DNA of 46,005 nucleotides from Klebsormidium nitens (taxonomy: Eukaryota > Streptophyta > Klebsormidiophyceae > Klebsormidiales > Klebsormidiaceae), in contig DF237608.1 in NCBI GenBank assembly GCA_000708835.1, positions 1 to 46,005 on the forward strand, read 5' to 3'. The notes below the pieces were generated by a model. It made no database searches and was not told the DNA's origin. It saw only the letters and a list, made by a program, of their open reading frames with translations. Of the stretch, positions 1 to 10,187 are shown piece after piece (the stretch's first letter is position 1; the number at the start of each line of letters is the position of its first letter). The position numbers were made by a program, and so were the translations under genes.

Positions 1-339
1 GACATCGTAACCACATCTCCGCACAAAAGTAGCCGACAATCAGATATATCCTCTTCAAATGGATGACTAGAACTCGAACACACGCACACAAGACACCAAG
101 TTCTTCCCTCTGACATCTCGACGTAGGAGATGCGAATGCCATGGAGAGACAGAAAGATATACCTTCTCTCGAGTTTGACCTAATCTGCTGCAAGCCTACT
201 TGCATAGATTTGCCGCCAGACTCGGGCCTCTTAATCAACGAACAGGTCCACTTGTATGTTTGCCATCAGCATCATACTTTGAACAAACCCATGGTCCATT
301 CTGGTCCAGCCAATACCTCAACTCCTTCTCCTTGCTCAC
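1..339 (-). other. Intron 1 (part) of the left-edge SPFH gene
   Basis: Read on the minus strand, this follows the GTGAGC donor at 339-334. I see no continuation of the band-7 domain and no convincing acceptor plus coding exon, so the rest of the gene probably lies left of the window. The short open frames here show no family similarity. Confidence 0.5.
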
Positions 340-558
340 CTTGACGAACTTGAACCCTGGAGGGCCATTGTGCAGCCCAGGCCCCACGGGCTTCGACGAG
401 AGGCTCTTGGTCACTCTGTTGTACTGCAGCCCCACCTCCGTGGAGCTGATCTTGTGGAACGAGATGGAAAGCAGCACGATGCCCGTGATCACTGCCGCGA
501 GGAAAACGCAGAAAGTAGTGGTACCCGCGCACGCGGCCGCGGGGTTGGGCTGCGCCAT
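340..558 (-). CDS. SPFH/band-7 membrane protein, first exon only
   Basis: Partial gene with 73 codons visible. The start chosen is the ATG at 558, whose protein begins MAQPNPAAAC; no upstream in-frame ATG is better supported. A short cytosolic head is followed by one hydrophobic segment (about residues 12-31, VFLAAVITGIVLLSISF), then the start of a band-7 domain with STEVGLQYNRVTKSL and a GPPGFKFVK turn. The exon ends AAG|GTGAGC. The same order (membrane anchor, T-E-x-G-L motif, pGxxFxGPxxKF-type turn) is found in the SPFH gene that starts at 2228 on the other strand, so the two are diverged paralogues arranged head to head. SPFH proteins (stomatin, prohibitin and flotillin relatives) form membrane-bound scaffolding oligomers. 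The subfamily cannot be decided from one exon. Confidence 0.72.
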
Positions 559-2227
559 TCTCGAGCGGCTGGAACAAAAAGCTGTGAACAAGGAGTGATC
601 TGAGAGAGTTGTGAACTCTGTTTGAGAGTTGTCGCAGATCGCCCTAGTGAGAGACTTGGATGCGCTGGGTTGATTGTCGGAGAGTCAGTCGGTGTTGCTA
701 GCGCTGAAGTGCACGGCGAGATAAGATGCTCAGGCTTCTTCTTTTCGTTGGAGGATAATGTGCTAGTTTTGCTCTGAGCATGCTTCGCATCTGCAGATGC
801 AAGGCGCACTTTATCACGATTCTTAGGTAAGACTGCTCTGAGGAAGACGATACACCCTTGTATGCTGTGCTGCAACTTAGCCTACTCAGCTACAGCGCGA
901 TTCTTCGATGCGCCTTCCAGGAAGGCTTCCTGCCTCGTGCAGTGGTTAAGTTGTCAAATATGTACGCACAGCAGCCCTGATACCCAAGAGGCAAGCTTTT
1001 GTTCACGCAACCCTCCTCGGAAAGGCTGCGGCACGCAGAGGAATCTGCCAGCCAAGCAGCCGCTGATGATCAACGATCGCAGGATTGGACGGCTCAGATC
1101 TGTAGAGTCGACCTCTGCTCTGGCGGTTGCGCTCGTGCAGGCAACATGACGCCATCGAGCCTGAGAATCTTGAACAAGCTCGCGTTCGGGATCCCTCACG
1201 GACTGTCGAAAGCGGCTGAAGGTCGAAGCCTGCTGACGCGGTTCGACGATGAGCAATTGATTCCGTCAGAGCATCCATCAAGTCAGATGACCCAGTGCAG
1301 ACAAGCGCTTGTGCGCTCCAGATGTGATCCTCCCCTATTTTGGTACAAAATATGCAGGAATTTCTGCGACTCTGCAGTAAAACAGTCAACTTCCTGAGCT
1401 GATGCTGCACGGCTGGAACCCTTGAACCTGGTTGCAAGACTGAGAGGAGCTCATCACATTCGTAGATTGTAAGTTCCGCAATTCTTGACTTCAGTGCACT
1501 GCGCCTTTCAATCAACCAAGTCTTACAGGAGAGACGCCAAGCGCTTCCGCTAGCACGAAGGCAATCCTCAAGCGCATCCTACTTTGCTCCCAAGCAGCTA
1601 TCATAAACGCTCATCTCCTTTCACCGAACAGAAGCTGAGAGCCTGAGCAGAAGAGTCCTCTGGCTGCTCAGATGGCAGGGCCTCCGACTGGGACCGATGG
1701 CAGAGGTGAGAAGGCAGGGAGCATTCAGATGTGATGCGCTGGGGCAAACTTGTTCAGGGGTTTGTTCAGTCCTCGTTAGTTTAACTTCCGGTTGAAAGAA
1801 ATCTACAGCATTCTTTGAAATTCACTTTGAGAGGCGTCCTCAAAGTGAATTTCAGAATTTCTCCTGGACTGCTGGAAGAAGCGATTAAGCCTTTGGTAGT
1901 TTGACCTGCATCTCCTTACAAGCACAGAGTTCCAGATTCGGTTTGTGCACCTTGCTCAAGCTCACGTATGCAAGCCTTGGATTGCTGGTCAAATCCTTCA
2001 GAGCAACTTTTGGACATGAATACCGCACTCTCTCTGGTCCCTGTACCTTTTCGAAACAAGGGTGCATAGGGAGGTAATCGAAATCCAATGCATAGGGAGG
2101 TATCCAATTTCCAGAGTCCTCCCTTCTTCTGATCTGCACAACGTTGGTCTGCAAGCAAAAGCATCCACATGCCTTTTCGTATGGGGAGTCTGCAATACAC
2201 TCGTTCGCTCAAGGCTTTCTAAACAGT
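559..2227. promoter_or_regulatory. Shared upstream region of two divergent SPFH genes
   Basis: About 1.7 kb between the two start codons, which must hold both promoters and 5' UTRs. No open frame here resembles a known family. Visible structure is a strong hairpin at 1814-1856 and a direct repeat, TGCATAGGGAGGTA, starting at 2063 and 2089. I see no clear TATA box at a sensible distance from either ATG. Confidence 0.5.
1814..1856. repeat. Perfect 15-bp inverted repeat (hairpin) in the divergent promoter
   Basis: Arms GAAATTCACTTTGAG (1817-1831) and CTCAAAGTGAATTTC (1839-1853) are exact reverse complements around a 7-nt loop. The stem extends three further pairs, one of them G-T, to 1814/1856. 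No T-tract or gene end is nearby, so it is not a terminator. A MITE remnant, a protein-binding palindrome or a structured 5' UTR are all possible. Confidence 0.8.
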
Positions 2228-4438
2228 ATGAATCTCTTGGAGTCTGACGGTGCTGGTAGATTGCCTGCAGATGTGGAAGCCGGACGAGGGGACGCGTTCC
2301 GTGACTTTAGTGCGTGCGAGAATGCAGGGGCATGCTGTGCTTTCGTAAGTCTTCCTCGTTTTCTTCCCGGATTCCCCCCAGCATCAGACTAGCTCTGAGC
2401 TCCTGCAGATTCAGTCCTCCAGAAGATTAGAGTCTGGCACGTTCATGAAAGCGACCCGAGGGCGTGATCTCCTGATGTTGAAGAAGGAAGCAAGTACTGA
2501 TTTCGCCTGTCAAATACCATGCTGAAAGATTTTCAGCACGAAGACTTTTGAGTTTTCTCGAGGTTTGGGTTGAACATCGCACCAAAAGCTTCAGAGTTTT
2601 GGCACCGAGCGACTTTGCGAACCGCACTGAACAAGCTCAGGCTTGGCAAAATCTTCCACCCCTGTCGAGTCCGAGCTGGCCAGAGACTGATAGTCGAGAT
2701 CCGGTTCTGATCAATTCTTCAGATCCACTGAGATGGTTGATTCCTCAGAAAAATCACATAAGCTGTTCCAGCTTCGCAACAGGAGAGGAAACGAGTCTTG
2801 GTCAAGGTACCCTTTTCCTGGTCAAGACACCTTTTTACTATTCAAACCTACGTTCTTTGAAGCTTGAGAGGTTGCAACTTTGACTTTCCAAATTATGTAA
2901 ACGCTAAACTGATGACGTCAAGTGCTTTGCTCTCTCTGCAGACGGGGATTCCGCTGTTCGTGATCGGCTGCCTGCTCATGGTTATCCTGCTTCCGCTGAG
3001 CTTCGTCACTCTGGACTATACTGAATACGGCCTCGTGCAAAGGCGCTCCACCGGAAAGGTCTACCTGAACAAACCCGTCTACTACGGCGGGTGAGAGATC
3101 TGGCTTCTTACGATCCTTTTTTCGAGAGGATCGCTTTGTGTACAAGTTTCCAGAAGGCTTTTCTGTTTGTTTGGGACAGTCGAGAGCGTCATCTTTTCGG
3201 CTCTCCATTTGCTCGTTCCGAGAGTTCTTTGCAATCTCCGACAAGATCTGCCGTGCTCACGACGCGTCCCGTTTGTTCAGTCACCATTGCTTGTCTCATG
3301 GACCAATCTCTCGGTCACCTGTTCACTGTCTTGTCAGAACGTTCTAGGAGCGTGTCCGTTCCCGCTTCCGCTCTCGTGCAGGTGCCTTTCTGTAGTAGCT
3401 TCCCAAACCGTCGGCTATCTGGTCTCCGAGCGTTTTGCTTTCGTTTCCTCTCCAGGTGCCAACTTTTCCGAATGCATCTCTATCCTTCTCCTGAAGTTTC
3501 ACAAAGGATCTTCGAACGTTTCCCTTTTGAATCTATCTTCTGGCCGTAATTCTGCTTTCGCTCCAATCGAGTTTTTCGGTTTCAGCACACGACCTCCTCT
3601 CTTCTCCAGCCTTTCCACTTTTTTCCGTTCCATCCACCGTTCCAATCTCTTCGTTAACCGTTCCAAGAGCGCTTCCTAACCATTCCGTTTCCGTTCCGCC
3701 AGGCGCCACTTCCTGGGCCCGGACATCAAATTCCGGAAGTTCCCCGCGGACGCCCAGTTCATCCAGCTGCTGCAAATCGACGCCGTGTCCGCGGACAAGC
3801 TGGACACCATCATCGACGTCGAATTCGCCTTCTTCCTGGTTCGCAACGAGGTCGTCGCTCTCAAAATAGAACTGGACCAAAGCTACGAGCAAGTGATTCG
3901 CAACACGGCCCTCGCGGCAATCAAAAACACGGCGGTCACGTTCAACACCGCGGACTACTTTCTCAACCGGACGCTCATCGAGGCCAGCTTCTTCAAGGCG
4001 GTTAGCGGCGCGGTTAGGCCGTACCACGCGGTGGTTCCGTTCATCTTCATGTCCGGGGTCACGATTCCGGCGCAGGTCAGCGGAAAGCAGCTGGCGACCG
4101 CGATCCAGCTGCAGAGCAACCAGCAGCAGATCTACGCGAGCCAGGCCGCGGTTATCCGGGCAACGACTAACCAGCTCGTTAACCAGATCGCGAACAACGC
4201 GACGTTCCTGATCCAAGCCGCGAGCGCGCAAGCCGCGCAGATCGTGCAGAACGCGCAGACGAACGCGACGAACACGGTCCAGGAGGCGCGCCGCTCGGGT
4301 TTGGCGTACTACTACTCCACGGTTAACATAACCCTGCCGAAGCACAAGGCGTCGCTGGACTACATCACGACTCTGCAGCAGGCGGCGGGGGCTGCGCAGC
4401 TTCACATCGGTTATCAAACCAAGATCGTGACCACGTAA
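2228..4438 (+). CDS. SPFH/band-7 domain membrane protein
   Basis: Three exons, join(2228..2344, 2942..3090, 3703..4438), encode 333 residues. Junctions are TTC|GTAAGT, GCAG|ACG, GG|GTGAGA and CCAG|GCG, and all phases agree. The ATG at 2228 is the first in frame. A 39-residue acidic head is followed by one transmembrane helix (about residues 41-62, VIGCLLMVILLPLSFV), then YTEYGLVQRR and a GRHFLGPDIKF turn that open the band-7 domain. Its body holds DVEFAFFLVRNEV. An alanine/glutamine-rich helix follows (around AQAAQIVQNAQTNAT), as in stomatin- and flotillin-like proteins. It lacks a prohibitin-type mitochondrial context, so I only call SPFH family. It probably forms membrane scaffolds; the compartment is not evident. 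Its neighbour at 340-558 is a paralogue. The reverse strand of exon 3 is open for 294 codons, a compositional shadow. Confidence 0.85.
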
Positions 4439-5848
4439 CCAGGAGGTCCTGGGATTGCGTAGGGTGTACGTGTGATTGTACAGTGACCGTTGGGATCAAT
4501 CAAGTTGAGAAGTACTTTTGTAACGTGAAGGCGCGAAAATCACGGTGCGAGGCAATCAAACAGGACTTGAGATCGGTCTTGGCAGCTCGTGACAACATTC
4601 TTATTGCCTGGAGCTAATATATTGCTGTCAAGACAGCGTCCTGAACTTGTAGATTGAGCACACTCTGACCGTGTCGTTATACAGTCTGCACGCAAATTGT
4701 GATCCGACATCGATCTATGCGTTTGCCAAGTTCATTGAGTTGATGTATGATTCCGGCCGCCCTTCACGAATCATTTGCAGTGCTTGATTACTACATCAAT
4801 ACTTGGTTGGTGTTCACATATGCTCCATGCAAGTTCAGTGAGGCAAGAATTTGTTCGTACGATTGGTTGGACTCAATGTGGGGACGTTTTCCACTGTGGC
4901 CGCCCGCGGCACAGGCTATTATAGGAGGGCCCTCAGTTGGCACGCCGCGCTCTTAAAGAGGGCGTGGCGATACGACAAATCGCAGCCACAACAAGAGGGA
5001 GAATGCTGGTGAATGGTCGCTAAGATGATACCACGTGGTTCTCGGCTGTCGGATGTCATTTCCTGGCGACAATCGACCTTATACTCAGGGCTATAGGTCG
5101 CTCTTTGACGTCAGAGCGGACGCGTCCGCCAACGCCCTCTTTAAGACGGTCGTACATACCGCAATAGCATGGCCGGGCCGCGACTTCAGTTTTCAATGCC
5201 AGCAGGTTGAACTGACCGTCTCACGGCATGCACGCACTGCGACAGCGGTGCATGAGTATTCTTGCAGGTCAAAAGCGCGACGGCGGCCATATCATGCATG
5301 CGTTAATTTCAGCGATCCTTCGCAATCTTTCTGTTGGGCGGCCGCCGGCCGGCCGGATTTCCGCGCGCCACCAGCCGTGCAGCTGAACCTCGGCTTGTAT
5401 GAAGGCGAAGTGCCTATAGTCACTGGTTCATTGTCACGCGAGAAGGACAGATTCGAAGCACCGTCCGTATCATGCAGAAAAGATCTAGCTGGCTTATAGT
5501 CGTCACGCAACACGTGCACACTTGACAGTAACCATCTCGTCAACAGTCGTTGAATGATGGATCATGCGCATTTGATTCAATGATGACAAACGCATGATTT
5601 ATGCATCAGGTGCATTAGTATGTGCGCGGCCGAGGCCACTAAGCAAACACAAGGGATGTTCGTCTCTATCTTTAAATCAGCTTGCATGAGTCCACAGTGG
5701 GCTAGAATAACTTACTTACAAAACAACTTACTCAATCTGAGCTCAATAATAACTCGTGCGATTGATGCAGACTCTAACCTTTTACCAGGAGAAACCAAAA
5801 CCTGGCCATCAAACTCTGCGTCTCCAAACATTCAGTGCTCATAAGAGC
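4439..5848. other. Convergent intergenic region, SPFH to MAPEG
   Basis: This lies between the two stop codons and should hold both 3' UTRs. An open frame at 5035-5499 (154 codons) has no recognisable motif, and I do not call it a gene. A 15-bp inverted repeat, TCTTAAAGAGGGCGT at 4951-4965 and its complement at 5132-5146, delimits a 196-bp segment that may be a decayed small transposable element. Confidence 0.5.
4951..5146. repeat. 196-bp segment bounded by 15-bp inverted repeats
   Basis: TCTTAAAGAGGGCGT at 4951-4965 recurs exactly inverted at 5132-5146, and similarity continues loosely inside both ends (GGCGA against TGGCGGA). I see no clear target-site duplication (GC on the left, CG on the right), and the interior has no coding capacity. 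A MITE relic is possible but not shown. Confidence 0.4.
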
Positions 5849-7692
5849 TCAGAAGACTGACTGCGCGTACACATATACGATCCTGACAACAGGAAGGATG
5901 TACATCACGGCAATGAGGAGATACGCTGGACCTGTGTACCGCCCGATATCTCGGCCGTACCTATGGGCCTGGTAGCGGCGCCCGTACTGGTATCTACAAA
6001 GCACCCACAGCAGCCCTAGGATCCCTGTAAAAACAAGCGTCTCTGCTTCAGCGGTCAGCTCTTGTACGACTTACGTTGAACATCGGAAATCGAGATGCAG
6101 AGAGTTTGGCTGTACAGCTCTCATGCCAATTCAACGAAGATAATCCGCAAAGCATATTGAAAAAGCATAGCCACGAAACCTCAATGCTGAGTGCTTTTTC
6201 AAACTCGAAACGATGATAAGAGCAGACTGCAACGGTGTCATCGGATCCTAGCCACTTTATCGTTTCTAGGGAGGCCGCAACTTTAGACATGCCAATTCTA
6301 GCGGCAACAAGTGGGCACCCTAAGGGGCGCTGGACCCCTGTTTTGTGACATAGAACTCGTAGTTGACTGCGCATTTACAATAAAGAACGTGACAAGCAAG
6401 ACGGTAGAAGAGTCGGGGACTTTCCACTGCTCCGGGATGGGCCTGGTGCACGCTTGCCGCTTAGGCACAGAAAGCTGGCAACGTACAAAATCTGCAAAGT
6501 CTCACTTAAAGCATACACACAGATAATTGTGCGACACTGACAGGCGGAGTAAAGCTGCAGGAACCATCAACCGAAGCAATGGAAAGAAAGGAACCCATGT
6601 GCAGAAGGCAGATGAAAGCACTGAGAGCTGCTGAATCGAAAGAGAAGTGGCGAATCCTGCATCCCCAACGAGAGCCTTTCTACCATGATCTTTCTCCATC
6701 AACCTATTGTCAGTGGACATGTTTGGATTCCACGAATCAACATAAGTCTCTTGAACCTCACCCGCCAAATTGCCGTTGATGAAGATTGCACACAAAAACA
6801 TGCTCATCAGGAATGGGATGTACTGCTCTAGCTGGTTCTCATACACTCTCACGCAGCGATCAAAGTCAGGGTGGCCTGACATGGCTGGGGGAAAGATCTT
6901 GTGCTTCCTGCAAGAGTTCAAATTGATGCTACAACAGTCAGCATCCAGTGGGAAGTTTCCAAAGCTCATATCAGCAGGTCAAGCGGAGGTTGTAGAAATG
7001 CGGCTTTGTTTGGTGCTCATCTGGCCTGGCCTGGCATTGACAAGTTTTTGGATCCTTTGGAGTTTATGCGACGCGGCACGCAAGCACAACAAATTGTTAT
7101 GATGATTGCTGGAGCCGCCTGCGCTGACTGTTTTGACATGCGTGCCAAGTCAACAGCTTATTGGACAATCTGAATGATGTGAGCATCTTCAACTGTCTAG
7201 TTGCATATACTGATGCAGTATGTCCGGGAAGAAGGAAGGAAAAGGTGAATATGAATCAGGACCATGGAAGCAAAAGCGATGGACCCCTGCTTTGTCTGAA
7301 CCAGTTCTGGCGACAATCTGGCAACTATATTCAAATTGTCTGCTTCCCAACAGTGCAATGAGCACAACCGCAATATATGGCACCGATCTCCAAATTTATG
7401 ACATACAATTCGAAATCTTTGTTGACCACAGGGATCTCTTGGCTCGCATTCTGAAGCGTGCCGCAAAGTAACTCAATAATGCATCCTGGCTCCCGTTGAA
7501 GCTGGAGTGGATTCTGACGGTACAGAACTTCGCTAGAAGGGAGACTTACACTCGTGCCATCAAAAGGTCGACCATAAACTTGACATAAAGCAGGTGCGCC
7601 AAAAATGCAACCAGCGTTGGAGCAGCCAGGTTTGCCAGGAATGGGGTAAAGTCTTGAACCGAAAGCAGCGCATCTTGGACGCTGGCCGCCAT
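5849..7692 (-). CDS. MAPEG-family membrane protein (microsomal GST-like)
   Basis: Three exons, complement(join(5849..6024, 6762..6907, 7550..7692)), encode 154 residues, the normal MAPEG length. Junctions are GT|GTAAGT, TTGCAG|GAAG, GCGG|GTGAGG and TTACAG|GG, with phases 2 and 1 matching across the introns. Exon 1 gives the first helix (about 23-45). Exon 2 gives the loop VKHKIFPPAMSGH, then FDRCVRVYENQLEQYIP (63-79), the MAPEG signature, and helix 2. Exon 3 gives helix 3, the arginine-rich CRYQYGRRYQ stretch (106-115) and helix 4. Four hydrophobic segments in all. MAPEG proteins act in ER or outer membranes as glutathione transferases, peroxidases or eicosanoid synthases. The usual R-x-H-x-N-x-x-E is here R68-V-Y-E-N-Q-L-E75, so the histidine is a tyrosine, and activity and substrate are uncertain. 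Its 5' end faces the COA4-like gene. Confidence 0.88.
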
Positions 7693-8627
7693 TACTGTCA
7701 TATCGCTTTGTCAGACGCAAACCTAATCTAGACTGCACCTTCGCCTAAATGGATGCAGAATTTACGCCCGGGAGCACGTAAAAGTATTGGAGTCAGGTTT
7801 CGAGCTGAAGCTCGGAATGAAGGTTGGCGGTCGTTGGAAGCAAGCTCCACACAACAAGTGTTTCAACACGGATGCTTGCGCAAGCTACACACAAAGCGTC
7901 AGTTTGCAAAGTGAGGGCAAAAATTCTTGCGAAGCGGCTGGAAAGGGAAGAATGCAGATCACCCTTCGAACCAATGCATGCCAGGTCTAAGCAGGGCGCA
8001 CAATCTATGATTCTGCACAAGCCCCCCTTCCGTCTTCCGCCTCCTCTTCCGTCTATGGCAATCTTGATTCTGGACTAAAGTTTCTGGTGCCGCCAGAACC
8101 TGGTGCTTTAGCCTTTAGGCTTTACGGTACCGTAGCTTGCAAGTTGTGAAATTGTTGCTTCAGCCTCAGGCTGAAGTTCAGTGGGGCTGCATTGCCATCA
8201 GACTCTGCTGGCTGACTCCTGCATGAGCCTGGCCCGATGTTGACAGGGTGTCAGAGGAAGTGTCAAACTGGTGACATCAGGATGGTCCCCCAACTTCCAG
8301 AAGTTCATGGCAGAACGAAGCATGCTTACGTCGGCAACGGGCACGTTACCTTGCCTAATCATATATGATTTTCGATCGTGGACGGTCGATAGATTTGTCC
8401 TTTCTCCAGAACAACGAACTAGATTCTGCAGGATATGTCATGCATGCACAGATAAAGAATCATCCATTACCGTGCACTTTTCGCACCCTCAAAGTTGCAC
8501 AGGCATTACCGTATTTGCACGAGCATCACGATACAGGAGCGCTAGATCTACCCAACATCAGATGCGAATGTGCCTTCCACCAGGCAGATTACTGGGATTC
8601 AAAACTACATAGGCTGTTCATTGCATC
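7693..8627. promoter_or_regulatory. Divergent upstream region, MAPEG and COA4-like genes
   Basis: Nine hundred bases between two opposed start codons. Overlapping open frames at 8271-8612 and 8365-8706 resemble nothing and run into the COA4-like exon in other frames. A small palindrome, CTTCAGCCT-C-AGGCTGAAG (8158-8176), and a CCTTTAGG-rich stretch at 8107-8120 are the only structures seen. It presumably holds both promoters. Confidence 0.45.
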
Positions 8628-10187
8628 ATGTCTAGCCCTCAGCAGCCGGTTCATAAGAGGAGGACGACAGGGGAGGAGGACGACGACGACATCGATCCAA
8701 TGGTAGATCAGCAGGGGTGCGGGAAAGTTTACGCCAAGTTGGAGGTACATGGGAACCAAGTTTTTGCAGACAATGCTGCATTTATTGATGACCATTTTGT
8801 TTTTGGTCTGCGTGAGCCAGCTGGCATTGCGATCAGCCGCCGGCAGCCTTAGGTTGTGAGGACATCTGTATCATCAACCATTGAACTTCTTTTTCCTCTG
8901 CATTTTAAGGGTTTGTGAAGAAGTGCTTTCAATCCAGGCCGCTATCAATCTGAATCATGCTCAAATGAATCAATCGAGCCGCAACAGCAGATACATATTG
9001 CTGCTGTGGGGGCTTTTAGGGAGACCAGGGCGAATCCATTGGCAAGGGGATTGAAGTACACAAAGCAAGAATTCGCATATGTTTTCTGAATTCGCATATG
9101 TTTTCTGGAAGTATCTCAAAGATCACCATCTGAGCTGCCAAAGAATCATAGCAACACCTTTCTTCTTAGTAACGTCGATCACATTGAAGTACATTCCCCA
9201 TATAGAGAAGTCTCCTTGGGTTCTCATTCGATTTCGCAACACCCCTCAGAATCTTCCAGGAGTCCGCCCAATCCTCCCCTCTCCATTGAGCGCATGGTAC
9301 ATGGATCTAAGAACAACATGGAAGGATTCTCGGCAACAGATGCAATTGTCCTTTAGTTGTCTCAGTATTTGCCACGTCCTCTCAGCAGAAGGTGATGGCA
9401 AGCTGATGCCCCTTCCTGCAGGAGTGTTTAGCTGAGCACGACAGAGACTGGCGGCAATGTCAAAAAGGTGAGATCCGAGGACTCCGCCTGGTGTAGTCTT
9501 CATTAGCAAATGTGCAGGCTTTACCAGGGACCGTTTGGGAATATTGCGCTTCTCACTGACTTGCTTTAGCCTTTTGGGCCCTTGACAGGAGGTCCTGAGA
9601 GTCACGAACTATGAATCGAAATGACTGGTAGGGTGTCCCCAGGCAAGGGCGCTTTTGTGCACTAAATAAGCGCTGCTGAAGGCGCTGCTGGTCAATCTCG
9701 CAGTCTTTGTTGTTGTCCGCTGTCCTCTGTCTGCAGTCTCAGTCTGACAACGCGTCTGATATCGAGCAGTTTGGCCAAATACTATCTCAAGCCGAAATTC
9801 TGGCCGTTTGGGCACTTTGAATGAAGCACCTGGTATCAGATGGCTTCCTCCACTTAGGCAGCCCACAGCAGTCCTCATTTCGTCCTAGCTTTCGAGCTTG
9901 TTCTCCAATATCGTGGCGAAACAAACCTTTCTAAGCTCTGATTCCAGCCGCCAACTTACACCTATAAAAAGCTTTTCAGGGCACGGGCTCGGTTCCAGGG
10001 ATCCATTGAGCAAGCTTCCATCATGTCCAGACGGTCAGCCTTACAAGACACGTTACCGGTTCAGTATTCTTCTCTGAGGGATACATTTGCAATGTCTACA
10101 GAGGTGATGGCGCTGAGGGAGTGCTACGCTTCAGCTACTGCGTCGGCAGCAAAGAAGCCGGCGAAAGGGTCTTCCAAGGGGGGGTGA
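8628..10187 (+). CDS. COA4: COA4-like twin-CX9C mitochondrial protein
   Basis: Three small exons, join(8628..8744, 9422..9467, 10102..10187), encode 82 residues. Junctions are GAG|GTACAT, TGCAG|GAG, AAAG|GTGAGA and CTACAG|AGG, with phases 0 and 1 consistent. The head is charged (EEDDDDIDPM), followed by two CX9C motifs, C31-x9-C41 and C52-x9-C62, with the family hallmark EHDRDWRQCQKEV between and across them. The tail is basic and Ala/Gly/Lys-rich. This is the coiled-coil-helix-coiled-coil-helix fold of COA4/CHCHD8, a small intermembrane-space protein needed for cytochrome c oxidase assembly; proteins of this fold are normally oxidised on import by Mia40. All four cysteines are present. The middle exon is only 46 bp, so automatic prediction could easily miss the gene. 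Other twin-CX9C families are possible, but the DPM, DW and CQ pattern fits COA4 best. Confidence 0.9.
9069..9106 (+). repeat. 19-bp exact tandem duplication in intron 1 of the COA4-like gene
   Basis: GAATTCGCATATGTTTTCT is present twice head to tail (9069-9087 and 9088-9106), with no mismatch. It lies within the 677-bp first intron and has no visible role. Confidence 0.9.

Noticed and set aside
3533-4417. 294-codon open frame on the minus strand opposite SPFH exon 3
   Set aside because: It is arginine/valine/leucine-rich low-complexity sequence, exactly antisense to a conserved domain, with no motif. It is a shadow of biased codon use.
5035-5499. 154-codon plus-strand open frame
   Set aside because: No family motif, no splice-compatible extension and no hydrophobic or repeated pattern. 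Probably chance.
9588-9624. Alternative third exon of the COA4-like gene after TTGACAG (GAGGTCCTGAGAGTC)
   Set aside because: In the phase left by exon 2 it does not give E-V and has no fourth cysteine; the exon at 10102 restores E-V-M-A-L-R-E-C in correct phase.
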